DNA from: Armillaria gallica
Taxonomy: Eukaryota > Basidiomycota > Agaricomycetes > Agaricales > Physalacriaceae
Reading direction: 5' to 3'
Assembly: GCA_037576215.1 (NCBI GenBank)
Contig: JBANDB010000004.1
Location: 6,076,001-6,140,000 of the forward strand
DNA length: 64,000 nt
Positions 45,997 through 56,805 of the stretch are shown piece after piece. Made by a program: the position numbers and the translations under genes. The notes below the pieces were generated by a model. The model did not search any database and was not told where the DNA came from. It worked only from the letters and a program-made list of their open reading frames with translations. Within the stretch, counting starts at the first letter, position 1. The number at the start of each line of letters is the position of its first letter.

Positions 45997-47531
45997 ATGG
46001 CCAGTCAGTCTTGCGCTCAGCAAGATTATGACACTGTCAGTTATGATGCGTACTTTGAGCCAAGCGGGATTCTTCGCTCAATTCCTTCAAATGCAATTGT
46101 GATTCGCGGTCAGTCTGGCTGATCGGGAGGCTGTATCCTAACATTCCTAATATTTACTTCTCCATCGCAGACCAAGTCGGATTCTACCAGGAGCTCGATG
46201 AGGCGTCTGGAAGTGGCAGAACTATGTTTCAACTCATCAGAAATAACCATGAAGTTATCATCTGGGGACCTCCTGTCGTCGCGCTTGCCAATCTTATGAC
46301 ACAGCTCCAGTTGATAGTATGTGACCTCGACATTTCCTTGATATCCAATGAGAGACTCACTATGTGGTTGGTAGGAGACACTTCTTAGTTCTGTAGCTTT
46401 CGACGATATTCGGCAAGCAACATTATATATAGCATGGGACGGGCGCGCTCGCCTTATTCCACAGGAGCCAAAACACTTCCATATCCCTTACTTGGGCGGA
46501 TATCGTTGTGTCGACGACAGCCAGTTTCAAGTCACCGAGTGGTTACAGGCGGGCTGGAAGCGTGCATTGCTGGACGGGGTCAGGCCGGTCGGTAGGTGAA
46601 ACTTGCTGTGATAGACGCCTGTCGAGACACCTTGTACTAATATACAATCACAGAAATAGAATACGCTTATAGCCTCACGTCGTCGTTGGCCTTGCAATGT
46701 ATGATAGACGGATGCCGAGACTTGGAACCACTGGATTTGACTACTCCAGTTTTGGCTTGTCTAGTGCGCGATGGCCACATGATTGGGGTAGTCAAATGTG
46801 TAGAAGAAGGCGCGCGAATGGTATCATATAAAGATCGTGCCTTGGTACGTGCTAATTTGAGAGTGCTTCGTTTCTCTGACCCAGCATAGGTTTACGACGC
46901 CTTTCGGAAAATGCAAGAACATCATATCTACCTCCTTGACGGTCACAGCATGAATCCATCTGCCGTTTTAATCGTCGACAATAAAGTCAGATTCGTCGAC
47001 ATGGCTCTCAAAAGATGGTTCAGCCCGAACGTTTTCATCTACGATCGGACGATACACGATAGACAACAGTTGAAACAAGCACGGCAGGCGCACTGGAGGC
47101 AGGTTGAGCTGCTTTTTGAGCGTATCGATTCAGAACCCTCCACTAGCAACCGATATCGGCCATGCGAATACCGCCTTATCAACGTCATTTCTTCACCCAG
47201 AATGTCTTTGGTAGTCTCGGCGTCTCCTTCGGTTGTATTCAAAAGGCGGGAAAAACGCAGGAGAGGATCCAGCGAACCGCAAATATCATCAGACACAGCT
47301 TGTGACGGGCCATATTTGCCTGGACGGGTCGGCTTAGCACGATGCCGTAGGATTGCGCGCGAACCATTCATCAGACGCCCTGGGTCTCATATGATCAGTT
47401 CGGAAATGTCCCTTTCTTCTTTAAGCGCCACGTCTTCAACTTCCCTATATCCAGCTCCGAGTATACCTCATGATGCATCTTCTTCCGTACAATGGCAGTA
47501 TGCGTCACTTCCGTCGAGTATCTCACTCTAA
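45997..47531 (+). CDS. KL family gene 3: kinase-like-lobe protein, 435 aa, five exons
   Basis: Modelled exons are 45997-46108, 46171-46316, 46375-46591, 46654-46844 and 46890-47531; exon lengths of 146, 217 and 191 nt are identical to those of genes 1 and 2 and the frame closes. Translation starts at MASQSCAQQD because the tiny upstream exon of the paralogues can no longer be spliced. It keeps SGSGRT near 50, LYIAWDGRARLIPQE, and GHSMNPSAVLIVDNKVRFVD (about 240-259). The Asp of HDM in the other copies is Ser here, so any kinase-type catalysis is even less likely. The basic cluster KRREKRRRGSS is kept and the C-terminal tail is shorter. It is the most diverged paralogue. The function is unknown. 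Confidence 0.57.
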
Positions 47532-50190
47532 ACATTCAAACCACTCCCCATCCGGTGACAGCCTAATTTTCAGGCGGCTCGAAGAACCCGAATTCTAATA
47601 TCTGCTTTCAGAAGCGTGCATTCTGATTCTGGGTGGCTTGGTCATGGGCACAGCGTAGGAGCTTGACCAGAGTTAAGTGAAGATCGGGGTTCGTAGGTAT
47701 TTATCTGTGTCTTTGGACATTACTCCACCAGGAAATGATGAGACGGTAGTCAAGTCACATCTCCAGATTTATACCCAGGTTGGATGAACTGTTGCGCTGA
47801 ATTGATTCTTATTAGTTTATATGACATTTATGTAAGGTAAAAAAAAAAAAGACTACTCAGGCGCAGCAGCATCCTTGTCTGAAGAAAAGCAACACTGCAT
47901 ATGAGTCATGATACACGCGAGATCCACGGCGTGGAAGATAGCAGCGCGCGACTAGAACTCCGTCCGTCTGCTCCAAATCCAACATTAGGCATTCTAATCC
48001 TCACATAAACTCCGGCGAAAGATTTGCCGGATGTTGCGAGGGAGCCAGAGGGTTCGGTGATAGATCCCAGCAGAAAGTCAGCGACCAATGTTCCCCGGTC
48101 TCTCGGTTCGTGGTGTGACGACAAGCGGTGTCGAATGAGTATCAAATGATCTTGTCAAACAACCTTTTCGTGAATCGATATGCGGACCTTCTTGCCCCCA
48201 CCGACAGTCGGATTGCGTCGCGAGGGTCTTTGTCGTGGGGTCCCATATGATACGCCGCATCACACTTGTGCCAAAAAGAGAAACGGGCTGCCAAAAAAAT
48301 TAGTTGTGATCAAACTTTGAAAGCATGTGTGGACTTCCAATGCCTCGAGCTTCAAGTTTCAAAGCTTCAATGGACCAGGCAAGTTGAGTTGACGCGAAGC
48401 TGTTTCAAGAACAAGAAGTCTTGGCCACCATCCCCCGAAAACTCTTGGACATCGACCGGGTATTTGACCTAACATGCATCCCGTCCGATATCTAGGCCAG
48501 CATCTATCGACTAGTCGACCATCGGAAGTGATTGCATTCGCATGGTCGAAATCAAGAATGAAGTTGGAATCCGACCGACTGCCACTAATATTGTATTTGT
48601 CTCGACTTTTTAAACTTTTGAAAGTATCATCGCGTCGAAGGAAGTTTCTGTTTTGGCCATCAAGCGATTACACATGAGTATAAATGTCAAAAGTTACATT
48701 ATGAAAGGCACTTAGGAGTGTTGTAATCAGCGGCAGATCTCCTTGTTTTGTTCTAATACATGCTGAAGGCCTTTCTTCAGATGACTCGCGCAGAGCAGCT
48801 GACTTGGAACTACCTGCTTGCTTCTGCACGTACACATCAGACATATGCATGTAGCGAATTGACGCCAACAGAGCTAGGTCCAAATCCAAGACGTACGTTA
48901 TCCTTGGACACCAGTGGGGCTTCCTTCGATATTCGCTCGTTCAGGCAACGTCGGTTGGGAATCTCACGTGTACTCAACATGCGTCGAAACATCTGTCCAC
49001 TTTAGTCCTGAGGGTTGTTCGTTTTGCCTGCCTAATCGTGCAGGGACGCCGCAATGCCACAGGTTGGTTCCCCTCCCTCATCAGAAAGGACGTGACATTC
49101 CGGAGCATTCCTATGAACTCCAGTGATGGACCGTAACAAGTCAGAGATCCCCAATGTTCTGACCGCGCGCCCCGGAGAAAACGCGCTGTGAAGGAAAGAT
49201 GCGTTATCTGCGAGACCGAGTAGTTGTTCTTGTATGCGGTAACGTAGTCGTTACGAAAGGAGCAACGGAGCACGGAGGCGAGCGTGCACGGGTCTGGCCA
49301 AAGAAGGCGGACTCGGATTCGTCAAAGATCGCCCACCATACTCCCATCTAGCACTCGGGGTGATAAATTGATCAGCTCCGGTCGAGACATCGTCGGTCAA
49401 CTAAACAGCCTGTCCACCTTTTTAGTAAACTGAAGAAAACATCAGAAAGAAAGAGTAGGATTATTACCTCAACCTTCTCCGAGTCTTTTCTCCCTGGAGA
49501 GTAGGAGAAAATCCCAAAAGGGCAGGGGCGGAGAGCTAAGTAAGGGCTCAAAGACATGGGCCATGGGAACCTTGCACGCGGTCCAAGAATGAAAGTGATA
49601 AAGTCGGTGGACCAAGGTAGACTTCGATAACACCAAGGTTTATAGTGATATTCTGCCTGGCAGATAAAGGAAAACGATCCTCCTGTTGTTGTGGAACAGC
49701 GCAATTATTCCATGATATTCTACATGTGACAGTCCAGACAAATGCCTGGAAATTATATGTTTTAGTTGTAGAGAGCCCGCACTCTGGTAACTTGGGAATC
49801 AAGAGTACGGGAAAACCTCGGTGACGATTTCCTCGGAGGACATGAGGCTTTACGCAGTCTTTCGGGTGCGGTGTGCAATGATTTACGGCGAGAGAAGCGG
49901 GAAGGTATGCCAATTGACTGACCGCAGGACATCAAAAGAGAGCAGTTCAAGGGAAGTGCAGCTTGACAGTCATGGCTTATAAATTCAGAAAATGAGGTGG
50001 CACCGTTCCTTCATTTGGACTAGTGGAAATCGGACTTTGCCCCAGCTATGCTCGTCTCGCATTGCTGATGACGGCCCGTGACGGTAGCACAGGTTGTCCC
50101 TGGTCCTGGCGCGAATGAGAAGAATGAGAAAACGTTAGCATTCCTGACACAGGACGTTTTCCGTTGAAGAAATTTTGGAATATTGAGGAC
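47532..50190. other. No recognisable gene
   Basis: Frames of 60-120 codons occur on both strands (for example 48,760-49,005 plus and 49,372-49,913 minus). None carries a motif or has a paralogue, and many overlap each other on opposite strands. An A run near 47,840 is the only simple repeat noted. Confidence 0.4.
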
Positions 50191-50194
50191 ATGC

Positions 50195-53100
50195 ACCTGT
50201 GGGATCCGGAAAGAGGAGGCGCTGCTCATGAACACGACGAGTATTGCTATTGGAAAAGCGCCCCCCCCCCGATGATGCGTAACACGCCGAAAGGATGGGG
50301 CGGGTTGACTAACCCCTGGATGCGACGCTAGAACAAAGGGCATGACGCGGGGTCAGAAGAGAGATAGTCGGGTAGTCGGTACATGGATCCGAGCAGGAAC
50401 CAGAGTCCCCACACAGGTTCCCATTGGCCTATCATATTTTCGCGCGAGTGAGAAATCACCGGGATTTCAGTAACGTTCGTGTCACAGGAATTCATCGCAC
50501 AATCTCGGCGTTCAACCTTACATTTCCAGGAGAATTGGATCTAACTCTGAAAGGCCATAGTTCACACAGGTCTATCCTAACGAGTTATCTAAGATAAATC
50601 AGATTTGTCCAATTTAAATCAAATTGTGATCACTTACCCGTTGACAAAGGGGACGGATAGTCTTGAGCTGGCAATGCTTGTGCATCAAGGTTAAGATTTA
50701 CGGCACTGCTCCTTCCCCGATACCAAATATTCCAGCACTAGTGTCGTTGTTTTTACCCACAGGAGCCTTCAGCCACGCTCAACCGCGTATATGATGGCCA
50801 AAAGTACGACCCGCTTTACTAACGGGATGTCGATGCAGAGGGGACCCCACAGCCATCCGATACGACCAATGACATTTGGAGTCCAAGTGTCGCCCAATAT
50901 CTCGATGGTGGCGCGAACAAAGGCTAGGCACTTGTCATTGCACGCATTCTCCATAGGTAGGCCGCTCGGGGTTCTCTTGCACGCACGAGATCGTACTAAG
51001 GCGACCCAAGTAAAACCTAATAAAGTACGTGGTTCGTACACAATGCAAAGAAGTGGGTTGAAAAAACGTACGAGTAGATTGAATACATCGAGCTCTCAAG
51101 TTTTTGTGTCCCATTATATGCGGTTTCTTTCCTACGAAGCCACACTAGCTCTCCGCATTATCCAACATTGGCGTCTTCACGCAATTGGTCGTGCCACAGG
51201 TCTATGCCCAAGTGATTCGTTGTCCTGCATAGACGACGTCACCTTCTTGAGTCCTGTAGAGAGGATCCGACATGCCTAGAAGGTCCTGGAATGTATGTCA
51301 TTCAAGACCTCGAGTACGACCGAAACAAAAGCTACGCACGGGGAGGTTCGCCCAGAAAAACTGGATACTGCGTATTCATTTATCGAGCGGCGCAAGTAGG
51401 ATATTTCGTGGCCCGAGGGCTCCGCATATACGCGCAATGACATTGTTGCGTACTCTTGGAGAATGATACCCCCCCCTGAAATCGAAGGGGTTCTGTGCTG
51501 TCCAAGTAGGGTTTCTACGGTTGTGCTTCCTCCGCTGGGATATCCATCAACCACCAACTGCGCCGCCATCGCAGGGACCATGCTAATGGCATCCGGTGTA
51601 TTTGATGCTGGATAGCGTCACCGCCGTTGATGACATGAGTATGTAGTGTCTATTGGCTCTCGACGTCAATCACTGCCGATGAGAGGATATGAGACGCGTA
51701 CCACTATACAGCGCTATCGGCGTATTTCTCCCACGACGTATTCCTCCGGTACAAAGCGGTGAGAAAAGGTTTGACAATGCTGGAAGATCCGGTGAGCAAG
51801 GGGGATATGGTGGTAGTGGTGAAAAAGGGTAATGACGTAACTACGCCGCTCGCAGGCTTTCAACCGACTGCCACAATCACTGTATTTTCTTCCAATTATT
51901 TCCACGAACAGACCTGCAGGCGACGATGGCTGACCTACCCTTGGAGCTCATGGAGGACACCGTTGACAGCGACGACCGCGACTCCCTCGTCGCCTCCCAC
52001 TGTCGAATTCTGTAACATCTGTTTGAAACCATCCGCTTCGACGCAGAATCACACTCAGCGGCAGTTCACCGATTCCTCGTCCTCTGTGATATTCCGCCTG
52101 TAGCTCCCAGCATCATCACTACACGTCTTGGCCACCTCAACAATCTGTGGCAAAACGACTTTCTAGTCATCACTTCCCTGACGCTGTAGGACTGTGTATT
52201 TTCTACTGCGATGGACTTTCGCCATTGGCTATGCACATAACAAGTAGGTAGACAGAATGTGGTGAGTGCCTTCTCGCTTTTTGGCACGAACTCTCATTTG
52301 GAAGGGCTGTAGGTTAGAATACAGCTATGGTCTGGCCGTCCAATATCCTACAACCCCCAAGCGTAGCCGTGCCCCTTCAGGATACGTACAGAGTGGTAGC
52401 GTCTGACTCCCCAAGGATCTGTAAAAGAGTACACTCCTCTTCATGGTCAATGGGGAGCTCAGCATGAACGAGAAGATATAAAAAGATGTCTGGCGTCTCT
52501 GGTTGAACCTCGCTGATCTCAATCCGCCCGAAGGTAGAATATTTTCTTGAATGCCGGTGGTAGCTGATGTCTTAATTAGTTCCAGTTGTGTCTCATTTTC
52601 TAACCAATAACGTTTGGACAACAAAGGTGTCCGCGGTATTGTCAGGATTGATGTGTGATACGGGGACATACTGCACGTTCATCATTTCTCTCGTTGTATA
52701 AGATTATGGTCTTCCGCTGCCGTGTAAATGCTGGCAATGCCATGGCAATGTTGGCCTGATTATTCTTCCTTGTAGGCAATCACGAATGTCATGGGCCGCG
52801 ATTATGCTCGGTGCTCGTTGTGCCTCGTTCGCAGGGATTTGCAGGGCGGCGGGCGATTCGATTGATCGATCGGTGGGGAAATAAGCGCTAATAAGTGTCG
52901 GGGTTGCGGCCCTACAAGCGCGCGAGCCCGGAGGGACATCATAGTTAGGGCCGAAGGCGCTATGACGCCAGATTTGATACTGTAGGACACGCCCAATGGG
53001 CCTCATAGGAGCTGTCAAGGTGGTAGTCGCAATGCTATGAGCGCTGCTGAGATTGAAGATACTCGGTCTGTTCTCCATTATCCTTTTATTTCTACGTTTG

Positions 53101-54320
53101 GTTTACTATCACATAGAGAAGATGGCCTTTCAACGTCTCTCATTTTGACTCACTGTTCTCATTTCTTATCCTATAGTTTCCTTAGAAAAGCATTCCTCGA
53201 ACAATCATCATTTGAACCCCGAGCGTTCGACGTTCAAGATCCGTCCGTCCTTAACATCCACGTATGCCATGATGTTGTCTGGTTTGATCGGTACATTTTT
53301 TCCCCGATGAACGAGGGATGAACGCCGCTGAAAGCGCAGCGCAAGCTAAGCGGATTCAACTGATGATTCGAGCAATGAATATCGATCTTCCCCCGAGTTA
53401 TTCACCTATGGCAAGTTGGTTTCAGGATCATCTGATAACATGCTGTAGTAGGTTCGTCACACCAGCTCCACAGCCTGGGCCTCTGATATACCTGATGTGC
53501 TTTGAATGGGCCTGCCTGTCTGGAATTCCGTAACTTCGAAAAACTCCATTCGCGTCGGATCCTCTCTCTTTCTGATTATTCTCTCCAGTGAAGACTTCTG
53601 CTGATGATTTGGGGATCACCCGTTCAACTCCTAGTGCACTTAACGCTACGTTGACTGGAACCGATGTCTCGGAGAAAGGTTTGACAACCCGCCTCGGTCA
53701 TCCTATTTCTCGTTCCCACGATAGACATGATGCTGATCTCCATCAGGGCTGCGAATGAACCATTCCCACAGTCGACTCAAATGCCTTGAAAGCTAAAGTG
53801 TCCCTCTTTTGCTGTTTGATTGATGATTGTGGTTCTCAGATCTTCGCATCGACAATCTTAATAAAGCGCTGCCGGCTTAAGTATTCAACAACCCTGAGAT
53901 CGTGCACCTGCACTGCGTCCCGGTCTTGTCTTTGTCTAACTCTCAAATGTTCCAAGTAGCCTGATATTCCATAACAAGTGTGTAGTAATTGATGTAATAT
54001 CGCCAGGAAAATATAATTCACCCGAACCATCAGCGACTTATCCGGACGCACAAACTTGATCATGCAAGTTGGCTCAGACTGAGTGGAACTGGCGAGACAG
54101 TCTGTGAGATATTTTTGCCCCTTATTCTTCCATCACATTCGCGAAAGATGCCATTGTTTGTGGCGGGCTTCCCGAGCGCACCTAGCCCGGTCCTCAGAAC
54201 TAGAACTCCGAAAGGGAAGAACACACCGGTGCAAGTACCCCGCAACATGATATCAATGAGACATATACCAGCGTGATAAAGTATATCGATCGCCTAGTTG
54301 TAACGTGAGTATTTGATTTC
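50195..54320 (+). repeat. Block R copy 5 (R5), left arm of the large inverted repeat
   Basis: R5 shares its start with R4 (24.95 kb) and continues past R4's break to about 54.3 kb. It pairs with R6 in reverse: 53,640-53,820 with 57,490-57,350, 54,110-54,240 with 57,070-56,960, and 51,240-51,270 with about 60,370-60,330. It holds F-box-like pseudogene 5. At its end it lacks the 'CCATATGxTTATTATTTGGT' stretch that closes R2, R3 and R6. A 10-base C run lies at 50,261-50,270. Confidence 0.62.
51926..52240 (+). pseudogene. F-box-like pseudogene 5
   Basis: This copy keeps the ATG and reads MADLPLELMEDTVDSDDRDS, LVASHCRIL, then an in-frame TAA, HLFETIRFDAES, HRFLVLCDIPPVAPSI and, after a gap, HLNNLWQNDFLVITSLTL. 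It gives the best view of the ancestral N-terminus: an F-box-like LPLELIE opening followed by a conserved stretch of about 80 residues. The TAA after CRIL and further stops disable it. Confidence 0.5.
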
Positions 54321-54611
54321 GGACACACGGTAGTTACAGTGCATTGGCAAATCACCGTTATGTATAAGATACACATTTTGATATATCAAGTCATTAAGTA
54401 CCCTTAAGCAAGCACTATTGAGTCGGGGATATGAGCTACGTCCGGTAAATCAAGCATTATCCTTCCCGCCTAGTCTTTCTTTACCAAATATTCCCGAAAG
54501 GCATCGAAGGGCAAGTTTTGCCTTCATTGCAAAAATGATTGCGTATATCTATGAACCAGTTTGTTCGATTCTTGCGACAAAGAATAACCCGAGACTGACT
54601 TCATTGTTACT

Positions 54612-54877
54612 TCATTTTCCTAGATATATCATTACTATCAGGTCAAACTCCGTAACTAAACATAAGTGGCGGTATTACCTCCGGCGCATCTAGTGCTCTT
54701 TCTAGGGCCCGACGACCTGGTGGTAGTCGCGACCGCTTTCCACGAGCTGATGCTACGCGGTGGACAGCTCGAACAGTAGCGCTCTTCGAGCATAGGGCTG
54801 CACTTTGTAAGGCAGTCACAGTCCGATGAAAGTCGAATGACTTTCTTGCAGAAGGAGCAGCGCTCAGTAATACACAT
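54612..54877 (-). CDS. Small cysteine-rich protein D (68 aa, two exons)
   Basis: On the minus strand exon 1 is 54877-54679 and exon 2 is 54619-54612; the 59-nt intron is GT-AG in phase 1. The protein begins MCITERCSFCKKVIRLSSDC, has nine cysteines with C-x2-C (7-10), C-x-C (20-22) and YC-x2-C (34-38), followed by PPRS as in copy A, and ends CAGGK. The terminal exon is GAAAATGA, identical to copy A. A TATA box lies 61 nt upstream. It is the only copy on the minus strand and sits between the two arms of the R5/R6 inverted repeat, on the same strand as R6. A role in metal binding is possible but unproven. Confidence 0.67.
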
Positions 54878-54937
54878 GATGGGTTGGGCGGGAAGGAACA
54901 GTGGGGGGAATTGGGTGCTGTCGAGGTTTTCTAGGTC

Positions 54938-54944
54938 TTTTATA
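54938..54944 (-). promoter_or_regulatory. TATA box of cysteine-rich gene D
   Basis: Minus-strand TATAAAA, 61 nt before the start codon at 54877, followed by a C-rich leader (AATTCCCCCCACTG). This spacing matches genes A and B. Confidence 0.65.
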
Positions 54945-54949
54945 AGAGT

Positions 54950-56805
54950 TGAGAAACAAAGACCTAATAATTACCACCCCCCACTCTGAAAGACGGCCGC
55001 GGAATAGTGGAAATTCTGTCCGGATTTCAAATTTCATAAACAAGAATATAGATCAAATCATCTCAGATTTGACGAACAAAATTAGCGCAAGGAAAAGGCG
55101 GGGGCAAAGGTGGGATAATAATTGGAAACAATTTCTCTGCATCTACTTGTCGATTAAAAATTTGGCCCGAGCAACGTGTTTGATAATATCCTTGTGATCA
55201 CGCTTGCGGTTGATTTGAGTGACTTTGATGCAGAACACATAGTGAACCATGTAGGTGAATGGCCGCGGTGGAGGATGCAAGCATCATAGAGGCCGCGCTG
55301 TCAGGTGGGTGCCTAGATTTCGTCCCGATATGATGCTCATGGGGACTCCCTTTTTACCCTTCTTACCCATCAGTGGAGGAGACTCGCGGCAGAAGTAACA
55401 TGACGTTGAGATTTGTTGGATTTGCCTACGATCATTCATCTAGTAGGGTCCTGAATTACTACTGATATGATTTAATCCTTACCCGCCCACTGTCGTTTAC
55501 ATGCTCGAATGCTTTGATAACTAATCTGAACCAGACACCGTGTACTAACCATGTCTCCCCTTTCAAAGAAAGCATAAAATCGAAACAGGGTTGTTCAAAG
55601 TGTACATAAGGAGTGTTCTCGGGAAATTCCAGATCGAACAGGTATGGAGCAAAGTCGCTGCTCCTAGGACTCAACACTGACATCAAGAGAGATGGTTGTC
55701 GCCATTCTGATCACAGCGCTGAAAACAGTAGGGCTTGCCGGTCAGAAATCTGATCAGAAGTGGTAGAGCTCAGGGTTCAGGAAAGCGGCGTAGACGTGCC
55801 CGCGCAAGTGATTGCACACCCACAGCGTGGACCCCGAGAAGCGGAAGCACATGTAAGTTATGATATATGACCACCCGAACACATCGTGGAACTTTTCTTT
55901 TTGATGAAAGTTCCCGACATACGCGGTACTACACCCAACAAGAAGTCGCATGGATAATGATGAGAGAAACGGTAGAATGGGGCGTAGCTGAGTCCCGCGA
56001 CGCTGATTTTTGATTTCAGCTGTCCGATCAGACAGAGATTAGAGTACATGGTAGGAACCCAGTCCATGTAAAGAAGCTCGCTAATTTCAACGCTGCTGAT
56101 CGTCACGCAATGAACCAAGGGTAAATGTGTGGTTCTCTGTTACCCGAACAAACCATCGCGACCCGGGCTTCTCACACTGACCGAGTACTTCAACCCTTGA
56201 ATTGAGCGGACAGGAAGAACATGACGAGAGTTGAGCTGGCCGCCTGTTTTTTATGAGGTATGAGAAAAGCTCTGGTTTGATGGGCGAGCAAACCACGCTG
56301 ACCAATTCAGAACTTGATTGATTTAATTAAAACCCTTGATGCCAGTAACAAGGCCCGAAGTCCCATGGTTTACTTACAATGATATGAAGAGTCATGGGGA
56401 ACGTTTTGAACCTGAGAACAATTGTGTAGTAACTGATTCGGTACTTAATGGAACAATGAGGACGCAAATCAGGGTATGTGAGTTCAAGTTTACAGTGCCG
56501 TCTGGGTTCTCGTAGCGACTCCTACTCATGTGCTGCTTATTCCCGCGGGGATTTCGCAGTATAGAAGCTGGTATATCTCGCGTTTGCCACAGATGTAAAC
56601 CCAATTTTCTACTTACATAGTTTGTGTCCAGCCCCGTGATTCTAACACGGATGCACCCTGGCACTTTGACAGGAGGATTTATACTCGACCTTGAACCAAC
56701 AAAAGTGTTAGATAGCACGCATTGAGGGCACTGAAAAGGATGGGAGAAGCGGCTGAAGAGAACGGATTGAATACCAGGTTTCATAGGCAATCTAGGGCCG
56801 TTTAG
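54950..56805 (-). other. Spacer of the inverted repeat with coding-like minus-strand frames
   Basis: Minus-strand frames succeed each other at 56790-56392 (with HPFQCPQCVLSNTFVGSRSS), 56305-56087 (CSSCPLNSRVEVLGQC), 56118-55858 and 55951-55754 (FGWSYIITYMCFRFSGSTLW) and 55686-55459 (FAPYLFDLEFPENTPYVHFE). Their order and composition suggest exons of one gene or its remains, but I could not build a consistent splice model and recognise no family. R2 and R3 run directly into a cysteine-rich gene, so this stretch may have been inserted between R6 and gene D. Confidence 0.3.
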
